Shown piece after piece: positions 1 to 4,528 of a stretch of 6,145 nt of DNA. The notes beneath the pieces were generated by a model. The model saw only the letters and a list, made by a program, of their open reading frames with translations, ran no database searches and was not told the DNA's origin. The position numbers and the translations under genes are program-made. Each line of letters opens with the position of its first letter. Position 1 is the stretch's first letter. Origin of the DNA: STD1-80 sp043802745 (GTDB taxonomy: Bacteria; Patescibacteriota; Minisyncoccia; Minisyncoccales; CG1-02-41-26); NCBI GenBank assembly GCA_043802745.1, contig JAZDKU010000029.1:1-6145 (forward strand). Direction: 5' to 3'.

Positions 1-542
1 CCATTTAAACACCTCCCCCCAGCCCCGCAATATCCATTATTGCAAGCCAAGCCATAACAGCATTGGCTAGAATCCATACAAGATGCGTAGGCTAGCTTAC
101 ATTCTGTTGCCGGGGGCGAACATTGTCCAGCATAACTTTGCCAACATTGGCATACATTGCCTACGCCACAACTAGCACCTGTTACCCGATAAGTAGTGTG
201 TGTTCCCGTGAGAAGACTAAATCCATTCGGACAACAAGCTATTCCGCTTCCGAATAAATTTTGGCAAAAATTATTAGGCCACGCAGAGCCACTACTCACA
301 CAATCAGAATAAGCTCCAGAAGAATAAACCCATGGGGGACTAAAACAAGCACCGTCACTGCAACATTCAAAATCTCCAATAGTTGAGTGAGAACCTGTGT
401 CACCACAGCTTGCCATACACTCTGGCGTAGAAGCAGCCGAAGCTAAATTATAAAATCCGAAAAATCCAGCAACTAAAAATCCGCAAAAAATAATTGCTAA
501 AATTCCGAATTTCCTATTTTTATTAGTTATAGGGCTTGACAT
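1..542 (-). CDS. Cysteine-rich exported protein (3' end outside window)
   Basis: The frame is open from the ATG at 540-542 to the left edge, giving 180 residues without a stop, so the C-terminus is missing. The N-terminus is a signal peptide or signal anchor: basic N-K-N-R-K at about residues 7-11, a hydrophobic stretch at about 12-33, then an A-S-A-A site near 34-37. The remaining ~143 residues hold 20 cysteines, including CC pairs at 60-61, 103-104 and 161-162, and are rich in Gly, Ser, Asn and Tyr. The segment around 155-172 has the spacing C-x5-CC-x4-C-x4-C, which resembles disulfide-knotted modules. I do not recognise the family. I infer an extracytoplasmic or surface protein held by disulfides, perhaps an adhesin or pilin-like protein. 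There is no Shine-Dalgarno before the ATG. The gene is divergent from the lipoprotein gene at 721. The reading frame is well supported; the function is unknown. Confidence 0.85.
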   Translation of the reverse strand, partial: MSSPITNKNRKFGILAIIFCGFLVAGFFGFYNLASAASTPECMASCGDTGSHSTIGDFECCSDGACFSPPWVYSSGAYSDCVSSGSAWPNNFCQNLFGSGIACCPNGFSLLTGTHTTYRVTGASCGVGNVCQCWQSYAGQCSPPATECKLAYASCMDSSQCCYGLACNNGYCGAGGRCLN

Positions 543-576
543 ATAAGAGAATATAGTTTAAAAATAAATTAGACAA
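543..576 (-). promoter_or_regulatory. Possible promoter of the cysteine-rich gene (near-leaderless)
   Basis: On the minus strand TTGTCT (571-576) is followed after 15 nt by TATATT (550-555); a shifted -10, TATTCT (548-553), gives a 17-nt spacer. Only 7 nt separate TATATT from the ATG, so transcription would begin at or next to the start codon. This agrees with the absence of a Shine-Dalgarno. The spacing is not ideal and the region is AT-rich, so a chance match is possible. Confidence 0.35.
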
Positions 577-589
577 CGAATTTTTTTGT

Positions 590-617
590 TTGGCAAGTTT
601 CTTTTCTAACTTGCCAA
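590..617. repeat. 10-bp perfect inverted repeat in the divergent intergenic region
   Basis: TTGGCAAGTT (590-599) and AACTTGCCAA (608-617) are perfect reverse complements around an 8-nt spacer. The element sits between the two divergent genes, about 13 nt upstream of the possible minus-strand -35 and about 100 nt upstream of the lipoprotein start. No good T-tract follows on either strand, so it is probably not an intrinsic terminator. It could be an operator for both genes or a leader hairpin on the lipoprotein mRNA. A smaller palindrome, AAACTT-T-AAGTTT, follows at 627-639. Confidence 0.6.
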
Positions 618-708
618 GGTTTTGCTAAACTTTAAGTTTCTAGTAGTGTAGTGTTTTTTAAAAATTTTTTTCTTGTGCTCTCCCCAACCAACCGGCCTGT
701 TGGCCAAA

Positions 709-713
709 AGGAG
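709..713 (+). promoter_or_regulatory. Shine-Dalgarno site AGGAG that fixes the lipoprotein start
   Basis: AGGAG lies 7 nt before the ATG at 721. It is the clearest ribosome binding site in the window and argues for ATG 721 over an in-frame TTG at 673, which would put 16 extra residues before the signal peptide. Just upstream, CCAAC (688-692) can pair with GTTGG (699-703), giving a small hairpin immediately 5' of the site. Confidence 0.85.
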
Positions 714-720
714 TTTCAAA

Positions 721-1824
721 ATGAGAGCGAAATTTTTCTTAATTTCTTTGGTTTTTATTTGCTGCCTTAGCTTCTGGGGTTGCCCTTTCCCAGAAGGAGT
801 GCCTGTAGATGATCCTGGGCTTCCTTTTATCTTTACTCCTACATCTCCGAAAGTTTCAGAAAACGGAGAGTTATGTACTGTCACTTTGGCAATTTCTAGC
901 GAGTGGAATGGAAGTGGAATAAGCTCCAAACAGGGTACTTTAACGCTTGTGAGTCAAAAAAATCTCGGCTGGAGAATAATTACGGTTGCTACAAAACAGC
1001 CAATAGATACCAGGATGTTGCTTAACTACTTTGATATCCCAATAACCACAAACGGAGACTGGGACGATGTGGTTAATCTAGTATTTTCCGGACCGGAAAT
1101 TCCTCCTGGGATCAGTATGGAGGTCCTTCCACAGAATACGGATCCCGGACAAAAAAAATTGCGCTTCAAGGGAACCTTTGTCGGATTTTCCGGCGAACTG
1201 GCTAAAATCTATCTTAGCGATAGCGTAGCCAGCATTGACTGGGATCCAAAGAACGGAGATACTAACTTTCTCTCCAGGCAACAACTTACTAATGTTGTTA
1301 CTGGCGAGGACAAATCTTCTGTAGTTGTGCAGCAGACAATGGCAATATCCTTAAAAGAACCGACAAACGAAGTTGAAATTAACTTTGATTTGCCAGAAAA
1401 AAAAGATTTGCTTCTGTGGGCCGAGGTAGGTGAGCTATTCCGCCGAGGAGATATTACTTATTCTCCCCATAATCCACCCCTTGCCCAAACAGGATCTTTC
1501 CTTGTCAAAAACTGGTCCTGGGAAATATCTTACCGCGACGAGCTACCCCAAGTCGCTCCACCGGCACAAGCAAATTCTTGGTTTGATTACAAGATAACCA
1601 AGAATAAAAATGGGTCTAGTGTTATTGATATCAAAAAAATCAATAACACATCTCAATTGACTGTCGTAAGACAGAAAATTGAGAACGGATATATTTTCGC
1701 TGATATCGTCTGGAGTGGAGAGTATGCGTCGGTAAAGATACCCACCCAGGTAACTGTTCCGGCAAAAGACATTCCTTCTGGCAAACTGCCAAACACATGG
1801 GGAAATATCAAAAAAATTGATTGA
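721..1824 (+). CDS. Putative lipoprotein, family unknown
   Basis: This gene encodes 367 residues from the ATG with the strong Shine-Dalgarno. The N-terminus has a short basic start (M-R-A-K), a hydrophobic core at about residues 5-18 and a cysteine at 21 preceded by F-W-G. This resembles a signal peptidase II lipobox, although Trp at -2 and Phe at -3 are not typical. The mature part begins with P-F-P-E-G and a Pro/Thr-rich linker. The rest alternates hydrophobic and polar residues with many Thr, Ser, Val, Asn and Gly, which suggests a beta-sandwich or other beta-rich extracellular fold. There are no further membrane segments and no motif I recognise. I infer a membrane-anchored surface protein. 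It is the only plus-strand protein gene in the window, and a 66-nt inverted repeat begins 15 nt after its stop. The coding call is strong, lipidation moderate and function unknown. Confidence 0.85.
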   Translation: MRAKFFLISLVFICCLSFWGCPFPEGVPVDDPGLPFIFTPTSPKVSENGELCTVTLAISSEWNGSGISSKQGTLTLVSQKNLGWRIITVATKQPIDTRMLLNYFDIPITTNGDWDDVVNLVFSGPEIPPGISMEVLPQNTDPGQKKLRFKGTFVGFSGELAKIYLSDSVASIDWDPKNGDTNFLSRQQLTNVVTGEDKSSVVVQQTMAISLKEPTNEVEINFDLPEKKDLLLWAEVGELFRRGDITYSPHNPPLAQTGSFLVKNWSWEISYRDELPQVAPPAQANSWFDYKITKNKNGSSVIDIKKINNTSQLTVVRQKIENGYIFADIVWSGEYASVKIPTQVTVPAKDIPSGKLPNTWGNIKKID

Positions 1825-1839
1825 TATTTTCTCGCAATA

Positions 1840-1905
1840 TTAAGAGGTGTAGCGAAAGTTATTTTATATAATTAATTATATTTAATAACCCGCTATGCCT
1901 CTTAA
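1840..1905. repeat. 66-nt imperfect inverted repeat after the lipoprotein gene
   Basis: The left arm (1840-1873) and right arm (1874-1905) are near-complementary. Both outer ends read TTAAGAGG outside-in, followed by shared TAGCG, GTTATT and ATATAATT blocks. Differences are two internal mismatched pairs of bases and a 2-nt length difference near the middle of the arm. The centre is AATT/AATT. Transcribed from either strand it would fold into one long hairpin. No T-tract follows directly, so it is not a classical intrinsic terminator, though it could protect the lipoprotein mRNA 3' end or be a palindromic mobile or recombination element. Its right arm contains CTATGCCTCTT, which recurs at 2719-2729 beside repeat R2. 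Confidence 0.75.
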
Positions 1906-1950
1906 CCATTTATAAAGAGCACTTTCTATCTATCTTTTTTAAATCATTTC

Positions 1951-1986
1951 AAATCAGCGCGGACAAGTGAGCCTGTGTTTTTTGTT
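1951..1986 (+). repeat. Repeat R1 of the hairpin-T6 family, at the mntA 3' end
   Basis: R1 reads AAATCA, GCGCGGAC, a 6-nt spacer AAGTGA, GCCTGTG, six Ts and GTT. Its last bases overlap the stop codon of the nucleotidyltransferase gene (1985-1987). The stem formed by CGCGGAC and GCCTGTG contains two G-U pairs and one A-C mismatch, so it is weaker than in R4 or R5. R1 shares the 16-nt block AAATCATTTCAAATCA (1941-1956) with R2 (2734-2749). It may also serve as the plus-strand terminator downstream of the lipoprotein gene. Confidence 0.8.
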
Positions 1987-2326
1987 AAAACAATAAGCCA
2001 AATTTTCTAATTTCAGCTGGAAAAGAAAGCCAGCGATTATTCAATTCTTTCGTGGTTAAAATATGCGACTCTATTTTTAAGTTTATTTCTTTCGCCCACC
2101 AAGCAACTTGACTTAACTTATCTTTTTGTTCTTGCCTTAAGCCAGAAGGCACAACAACGGCAATGTCAATATCGCTATCTTCTTTCTGCTTACCTTTGGC
2201 ATAAGAACCAAAAACATACACCTTTTCAAAAGGGATATTCTCTTTCTCTAGCTTTTTCTTAAAAATGCCAACCGTTTCTTTTAATTCTTGTTTATTCAAT
2301 TTTTTTCTTTCAACTTTGATAACCAT
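1985..2326 (-). CDS. mntA: Minimal nucleotidyltransferase antitoxin, MntA type
   Basis: The 113-residue product has the nucleotidyltransferase signature G40-S41, ten residues, then D52-x-D54 (GSYAKGKQKEDSDID), the GSx10DxD motif of MntA-type minimal nucleotidyltransferases. E86 in L-K-I-E-S-H is a candidate third carboxylate. In characterised HEPN/MNT systems the MNT protein neutralises the HEPN toxin by transferring nucleotides from ATP to a tyrosine of the toxin. This gene overlaps the 3' end of the HEPN gene by 31 nt, as expected for a translationally coupled pair. The metal-binding residues are intact, so I expect an active enzyme. The ATG at 2324-2326 is preceded by the purine-rich AAAGAAAG; a TTG at codon 10 is possible but less likely. 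The stop codon abuts the T-tract of repeat R1. The family call is strong; activity is inferred from homology. Confidence 0.9.
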   Translation of the reverse strand: MVIKVERKKLNKQELKETVGIFKKKLEKENIPFEKVYVFGSYAKGKQKEDSDIDIAVVVPSGLRQEQKDKLSQVAWWAKEINLKIESHILTTKELNNRWLSFPAEIRKFGLLF

Positions 2327-2700
2327 AAATAACTTTCTTTAATTTGCGCTAATTTCTTTTGAGCAATTGATTTAGTGATTTTACGATGAAATTCCAACTT
2401 TTGCTCAAAATATCGGCCAGCAATATTAAATTCGTTTGCCTCTACCAAAAACTTTTGCTGTTCTTTTGTCAAATCAATCTTTACCAAACCAGCTAAATAT
2501 AAAAGGTCATGCGAATAAGGGGCTGGCTGATTGGTTTTTTCAATGACTTTGGCTTTTAATAATTTTTCCAAAGCCAAATGCCCACAAAACAAACTGTGGT
2601 CATAATGCTTTTTTGCTAAAACAAATTCAGCTAATTCTAGAGATTTTTTCGCTCCATCTCGCCAATATTTTATTGTTTTTTGTTTTGTTGTTAATTCCAT
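2296..2700 (-). CDS. hepT: HEPN-domain toxin, HepT type
   Basis: This 134-residue, mostly helical protein has HEPN-family landmarks: H-L-A-L-E-K-L-L-K-A at residues 41-50, P-Y-S-H-D-L at 61-66 and F-N-I-A-G-R-Y at 91-97. HEPN proteins of this type are usually RNases or their non-catalytic partners. The context is a HEPN/MNT toxin-antitoxin operon: the nucleotidyltransferase gene follows and overlaps by 31 nt. The usual RNase motif R-x4-6-H is not obvious; R96 is followed by H105, eight residues between, so catalysis may be divergent or absent. Tyrosines at 97 and 124 are candidates for modification by MntA, but this is a guess. The start at 2698-2700 has only a weak AGG upstream. A possible promoter lies just upstream, next to R2. 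The family call is good; toxicity is inferred from context. Confidence 0.87.
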   Translation of the reverse strand: MELTTKQKTIKYWRDGAKKSLELAEFVLAKKHYDHSLFCGHLALEKLLKAKVIEKTNQPAPYSHDLLYLAGLVKIDLTKEQQKFLVEANEFNIAGRYFEQKLEFHRKITKSIAQKKLAQIKESYLWLSKLKEKN

Positions 2701-2719
2701 ACTTTTGCCTACTACTTAC

Positions 2720-2747
2720 TATGCCTCTTTTTAAAATCATTTCAAAT
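2720..2747 (-). promoter_or_regulatory. Possible promoter of the hepT-mntA operon
   Basis: On the minus strand TTGAAA (about 2742-2747) is followed after 16 nt by CATAGT (about 2720-2725). These match the -35 and -10 consensus in 5/6 and 4/6 positions, with the same spacer as the two strong promoters in this window. The predicted start falls roughly 10-15 nt before the hepT ATG. The -35 lies inside the AAATCATTTCAAATCA block that R1 and R2 share, so the extended repeat may carry a promoter. Confidence 0.4.
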
Positions 2748-2776
2748 CATCGCGGGCAGGTGAACCTGCGTTTTTT
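2744..2776 (+). repeat. Repeat R2 of the hairpin-T6 family, at the vapC 3' end
   Basis: R2 reads AAATCAT, stem CGCGGG (2751-2756), loop CAGGTGAA, stem CCTGCG (2765-2770) and T6 (2771-2776). The outer pairs are CGC/GCG, whereas R4 and R5 have CAC/GTG; this is a compensatory change that supports a conserved stem. The T-tract overlaps the vapC stop codon (2775-2777). Similarity to R1 extends leftward through AAATCATTTCAAATCA and, after a gap in alignment, CTATGCCTCTT (2719-2729). Confidence 0.85.
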
Positions 2777-3209
2777 ATTTATTTTTTATAATCTGTCCGG
2801 GTTCTTTTCGGATAATGCCCAATTTATCAAAATCTTTATCATAAGACACAACAATCATTTCTTTACTTTGAATTTTTGGATGAGAAGCGATTAAGGCGTC
2901 TGTGAGTTTTATATTATTCTGCTCGTAAATTTGCACTCCAAAACTTGAATTAAACTTTTCATTAAACTTTAAATTTTTTAAATTAACAATAGAGTATAAG
3001 CTTTCAACCACTTTGTCTTTTCCAGAATTGTAAAAACTTGACAATGTCCAGCTAACTTCCGACAACACCAAACAAGATGTTTGCGCTTTTATTTTTCTAC
3101 TCTTAACTAACTCTAAAAAACTAACACACTCGTTAAAAAATTTCTCGTTGTCGTTTACTAAAGTACGCAAAAAAATATTTGTGTCAATAAAATAATTAAG
3201 CTCTTTCAT
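2775..3209 (-). CDS. vapC: PIN-domain ribonuclease toxin, VapC type
   Basis: This 144-residue protein spans one PIN domain. The acidic residues expected to bind metal are visible: D9 in Y-F-I-D-T-N, E51 in L-S-E-V, D104 in K-L-T-D-A-L-I-A and D124/D128 in V-S-Y-D-K-D-F-D-K-L. All are in family order, so the nuclease is probably active. VapC toxins are Mg2+-dependent endoribonucleases, many of them cutting tRNA or rRNA; the target here cannot be read from sequence. The gene overlaps the upstream AbrB-like antitoxin gene by 14 nt, the usual arrangement for coupled translation, and GGAAA stands 7-8 nt before its ATG. The operon promoter is at 3480-3507. The stop codon overlaps the T-tract of R2. 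Confidence 0.93.
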   Translation of the reverse strand: MKELNYFIDTNIFLRTLVNDNEKFFNECVSFLELVKSRKIKAQTSCLVLSEVSWTLSSFYNSGKDKVVESLYSIVNLKNLKFNEKFNSSFGVQIYEQNNIKLTDALIASHPKIQSKEMIVVSYDKDFDKLGIIRKEPGQIIKNK

Positions 3210-3441
3210 AGTGAGTTTCCATATATTCTCGCGCTTTCACCGGGTCAACCCCCTTATTTTTTTTAACCTTAATCGTCCCCGCTATCTCTAAAATGTCGGG
3301 GAAAACTCTCATCCTAACCTCTTTTTTGTCTTTTTCTAGCTCAAGTGATATTTTTTGACCTATTGCCATACGCAAAGCATCTCTAATTACCTTGGGAATT
3401 GTTATTTGTCCTTTTTGGGTTATTGTTGTTGAGTAAGTCAT
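3196..3441 (-). CDS. vapB: AbrB/MazE-fold antitoxin, VapB type
   Basis: The 81-residue protein starts with a SpoVT/AbrB swapped-hairpin DNA-binding domain at about residues 3-48; T-I-T-Q-K-G-Q-I-T-I-P-K (residues 6-17) is the family hallmark. The C-terminal ~30 residues, basic and then acidic, are the likely toxin-binding tail. It lies directly upstream of the PIN toxin gene and overlaps it by 14 nt. As in other vapBC operons, the antitoxin, alone or with the toxin, would be expected to bind and repress its own promoter. A consensus promoter lies 39 nt upstream. No clear Shine-Dalgarno precedes the ATG. The pairing of AbrB-type antitoxin with PIN toxin is common. Confidence 0.92.
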   Translation of the reverse strand: MTYSTTITQKGQITIPKVIRDALRMAIGQKISLELEKDKKEVRMRVFPDILEIAGTIKVKKNKGVDPVKAREYMETHYERA

Positions 3442-3479
3442 AGTTTAAAAGTAATACTTTGTTATTTATTCTTACTTTC

Positions 3480-3507
3480 ATTATACTTCTTACGATTTTT
3501 TTGTCAA
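3480..3507 (-). promoter_or_regulatory. Consensus sigma70-type promoter of the vapBC operon
   Basis: Read on the minus strand, TTGACA (3502-3507) is separated by 16 nt from TATAAT (3480-3485); both hexamers match the consensus perfectly. Transcription should start near 3473, giving a leader of about 30 nt before vapB. Overlapping it on the plus strand, TTGTTA (3459-3464), 17 nt and TATACT (3482-3487) form a weaker divergent promoter-like match. Confidence 0.85.
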
Positions 3508-3522
3508 CCCCTCTATCTTTTT

Positions 3523-3551
3523 AATCAGCGCGGACTTGGCCTGTGTTTTTT
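3523..3551 (+). repeat. Repeat R3 of the hairpin-T6 family, upstream of vapBC
   Basis: R3 reads AATCAG, CGCGGAC, TTG, GCCTGTG, T6. Its left arm matches R1 (CGCGGAC) while its short TTG spacer matches R4. The stem has two G-U pairs and one A-C mismatch. Unlike the other copies it does not follow a minus-strand gene closely: the NYN gene ends 125 nt away, with the small RNA unit in between. It lies just upstream of the vapBC promoter. Confidence 0.8.
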
Positions 3552-3597
3552 ATTGCTATAAAATAATCAAAATTAAAATAAAACTGGGGATAAAAAC

Positions 3598-3625
3598 TTG
3601 ACAAATTTTTTTGGTTTGCTATACT
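3598..3625 (+). promoter_or_regulatory. Strong sigma70-type promoter of the predicted small RNA
   Basis: TTGACA (3598-3603), a 16-nt spacer and TATACT (3620-3625) match the consensus at 6/6 and 5/6 positions. The region upstream (about 3555-3590) is A/T-rich with A-runs, like an UP element. No protein gene on the plus strand lies downstream, only the tiny terminator-capped unit. Confidence 0.8.
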
Positions 3626-3631
3626 GAAATC

Positions 3632-3678
3632 GTGATGACACTCTGGGGTGGGCTTCGGCCTAGCTCCAGATTTTTTTT
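3632..3678 (+). ncRNA. Predicted ~47-nt small RNA ending in a UUCG terminator
   Basis: A transcript starting about 7 nt after the TATACT would run from around 3632 through a short single-stranded leader (cgtgatgaca) into the terminator hairpin at 3642-3670 and end in the U-tract at 3671-3678. No reading frame of useful size fits. The U-tract reaches the stop codon of the convergent NYN gene (3677-3679), so the RNA is antisense to only the last couple of bases of that gene. It may be a regulatory or decoy RNA, a short antisense terminator product, or a relic whose gene was lost between promoter and terminator. The DNA signals are strong; the existence and role of the RNA are inferred. Confidence 0.55.
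3642..3678 (+). terminator. Intrinsic terminator with UUCG loop and T8 tract
   Basis: The left arm TCTGGGGTGGGC (3642-3653) pairs with 3658-3670 around the tetraloop TTCG, giving 12 pairs with two G-U pairs and one bulged G. Eight Ts follow (3671-3678). On the opposite strand no T-tract follows the hairpin, so it is directional and works for plus-strand transcription. Confidence 0.88.
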
Positions 3679-4186
3679 ATTGAGAAATTTGATCTCGCAA
3701 TTTCCGCAAATCAACAAACTTAGCGATATTTAACAGCTCTTTCGCCACTCGCCCCCTCGTTGACATCACAATAACTCTTTTGCCCGCCTTTTTCAATTTT
3801 TCCAATAAAACAGCAAAGTCGCTATCGCCTGAAATCAAAATTGCCGTATCAAATTTATCTTTAAATTCTACTGCTTCAAGTGCCAACTCAATATCTAAAT
3901 TGCCTTTCCAAAAATTCTTGCCAGCTTCATCTTTAATAACTTTAACAACTTTTGTTCGCAGGATATAGCCGTTAATATCCAACATATCTAAAAATACTTT
4001 CTGTTTAACATTATTTTCATCAATTCCCTTATAGATAAAACATTTAACTGTTGAACCACATTCTTGTTGAAAATATTTTATTAATTTTTCATAAGAAATC
4101 CGCCAACCCAAAGATTGTTGAGCGTAAAATAAATTCTCTCCATCAATAAAAATATAAACTTTTCCTTTTATAAATTTTGCAAGCAT
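3677..4186 (-). CDS. NYN-domain protein, LabA/DUF88-like putative RNase
   Basis: The 169-residue protein is a single NYN domain, a PIN-like nuclease fold. The conserved acidic residues are visible: D15 in F-I-D-G-E-N (with N18), D98 in K-G-N-L-D-I-E-L-A, and D121/D123 in L-I-S-G-D-S-D-F. This is the LabA/DUF88 pattern. Related proteins are thought to be metal-dependent ribonucleases; the substrate is unknown. The active-site residues are complete. The start codon lies 14 nt after repeat R4 on the transcribed strand, without a Shine-Dalgarno and with little room for its own promoter, so it is probably co-transcribed with the upstream coiled-coil gene. The stop codon is touched by the T-tract of a convergent small RNA terminator. 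The domain call is strong; the physiological role is unknown. Confidence 0.9.
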   Translation of the reverse strand: MLAKFIKGKVYIFIDGENLFYAQQSLGWRISYEKLIKYFQQECGSTVKCFIYKGIDENNVKQKVFLDMLDINGYILRTKVVKVIKDEAGKNFWKGNLDIELALEAVEFKDKFDTAILISGDSDFAVLLEKLKKAGKRVIVMSTRGRVAKELLNIAKFVDLRKLRDQISQ

Positions 4187-4199
4187 AGTTTATTTACTT

Positions 4200-4228
4200 A
4201 ATCAGCACGGGCTTGGCCTGTGTTTTTT
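4200..4228 (+). repeat. Repeat R4 of the hairpin-T6 family
   Basis: R4 reads AATCAG, stem CACGGGC, loop TTG, stem GCCTGTG, T6, then GTTGC. All seven positions pair, with one G-U. It lies 17 nt beyond the stop of the coiled-coil gene and 14 nt before the NYN start on the minus strand. The 17-nt spacing to the gene end is exactly that of R5, and both begin with GTTGC. Confidence 0.87.
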
Positions 4229-4245
4229 GTTGCCACAAATAAAAA

Positions 4246-4503
4246 TCAAGTTTCTCCAAGAGTTAGCTGGCCTTTTAGCCATTTTACATCATCTTCTAAC
4301 CGCTCGATCCGTTGTTCGTGGTTGCTATCTATTTTTCTTTCAATCTTTATTAACCTTTGGTTGACTTCATCAAATCTTTTATCAACAGCTTTAAATCCAG
4401 TATCCATATTCTTTTGGATACTATTGATTTTACTATCAACGCCAATAAAGCCTTTTTGCACCATTATGGCTAAATCATCGATTGTTGTTTCTTTTTTTGA
4501 CAT
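4246..4503 (-). CDS. Small coiled-coil protein of a CPR-type family, function unknown
   Basis: This gene encodes 85 residues. The opening K-E-T-T-I-D-D-L-A-I-M-V-Q-K-G-F is, in my recollection, typical of small proteins common in Parcubacteria genomes. From about residue 18 the sequence has a heptad-like pattern (I, I, M, F, V, F, V, L, I, I) with many charged residues, predicting one long amphipathic helix or coiled coil to about residue 80. There is no signal peptide, membrane segment or catalytic motif. It is likely a cytoplasmic oligomer. Upstream on its strand, AGGAAATAAG lies about 20 nt before the ATG, too far for a good ribosome site. The gene is flanked by R5 upstream and R4 downstream. 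Related families have been compared with phage or structural coiled-coil proteins, but no function is established that I can name. Confidence 0.82.
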   Translation of the reverse strand: MSKKETTIDDLAIMVQKGFIGVDSKINSIQKNMDTGFKAVDKRFDEVNQRLIKIERKIDSNHEQRIERLEDDVKWLKGQLTLGET

Positions 4504-4528
4504 AACATAATTTTAAAACTTATTTCCT

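Noticed and set aside
611..640. Promoter for the lipoprotein gene (TTGCCA or TTGCTA with TAAGTT or TAGTGT)
   Set aside because: The hexamer matches are poor and overlap the inverted repeat in AT-rich DNA, so no position could be chosen with confidence.
606..929. Minus-strand open frame of 107 codons overlapping the lipoprotein start
   Set aside because: It is antisense to a gene with a signal peptide and a strong Shine-Dalgarno, has low-complexity Lys-rich composition and no recognisable domain.
2613..2894. Plus-strand hydrophobic open frame of 93 codons spanning R2
   Set aside because: It overlaps the 5' end of hepT and the 3' end of vapC antisense and crosses the R2 hairpin and T-tract. 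Hydrophobicity is explained by T-rich antisense of Lys/Glu codons.
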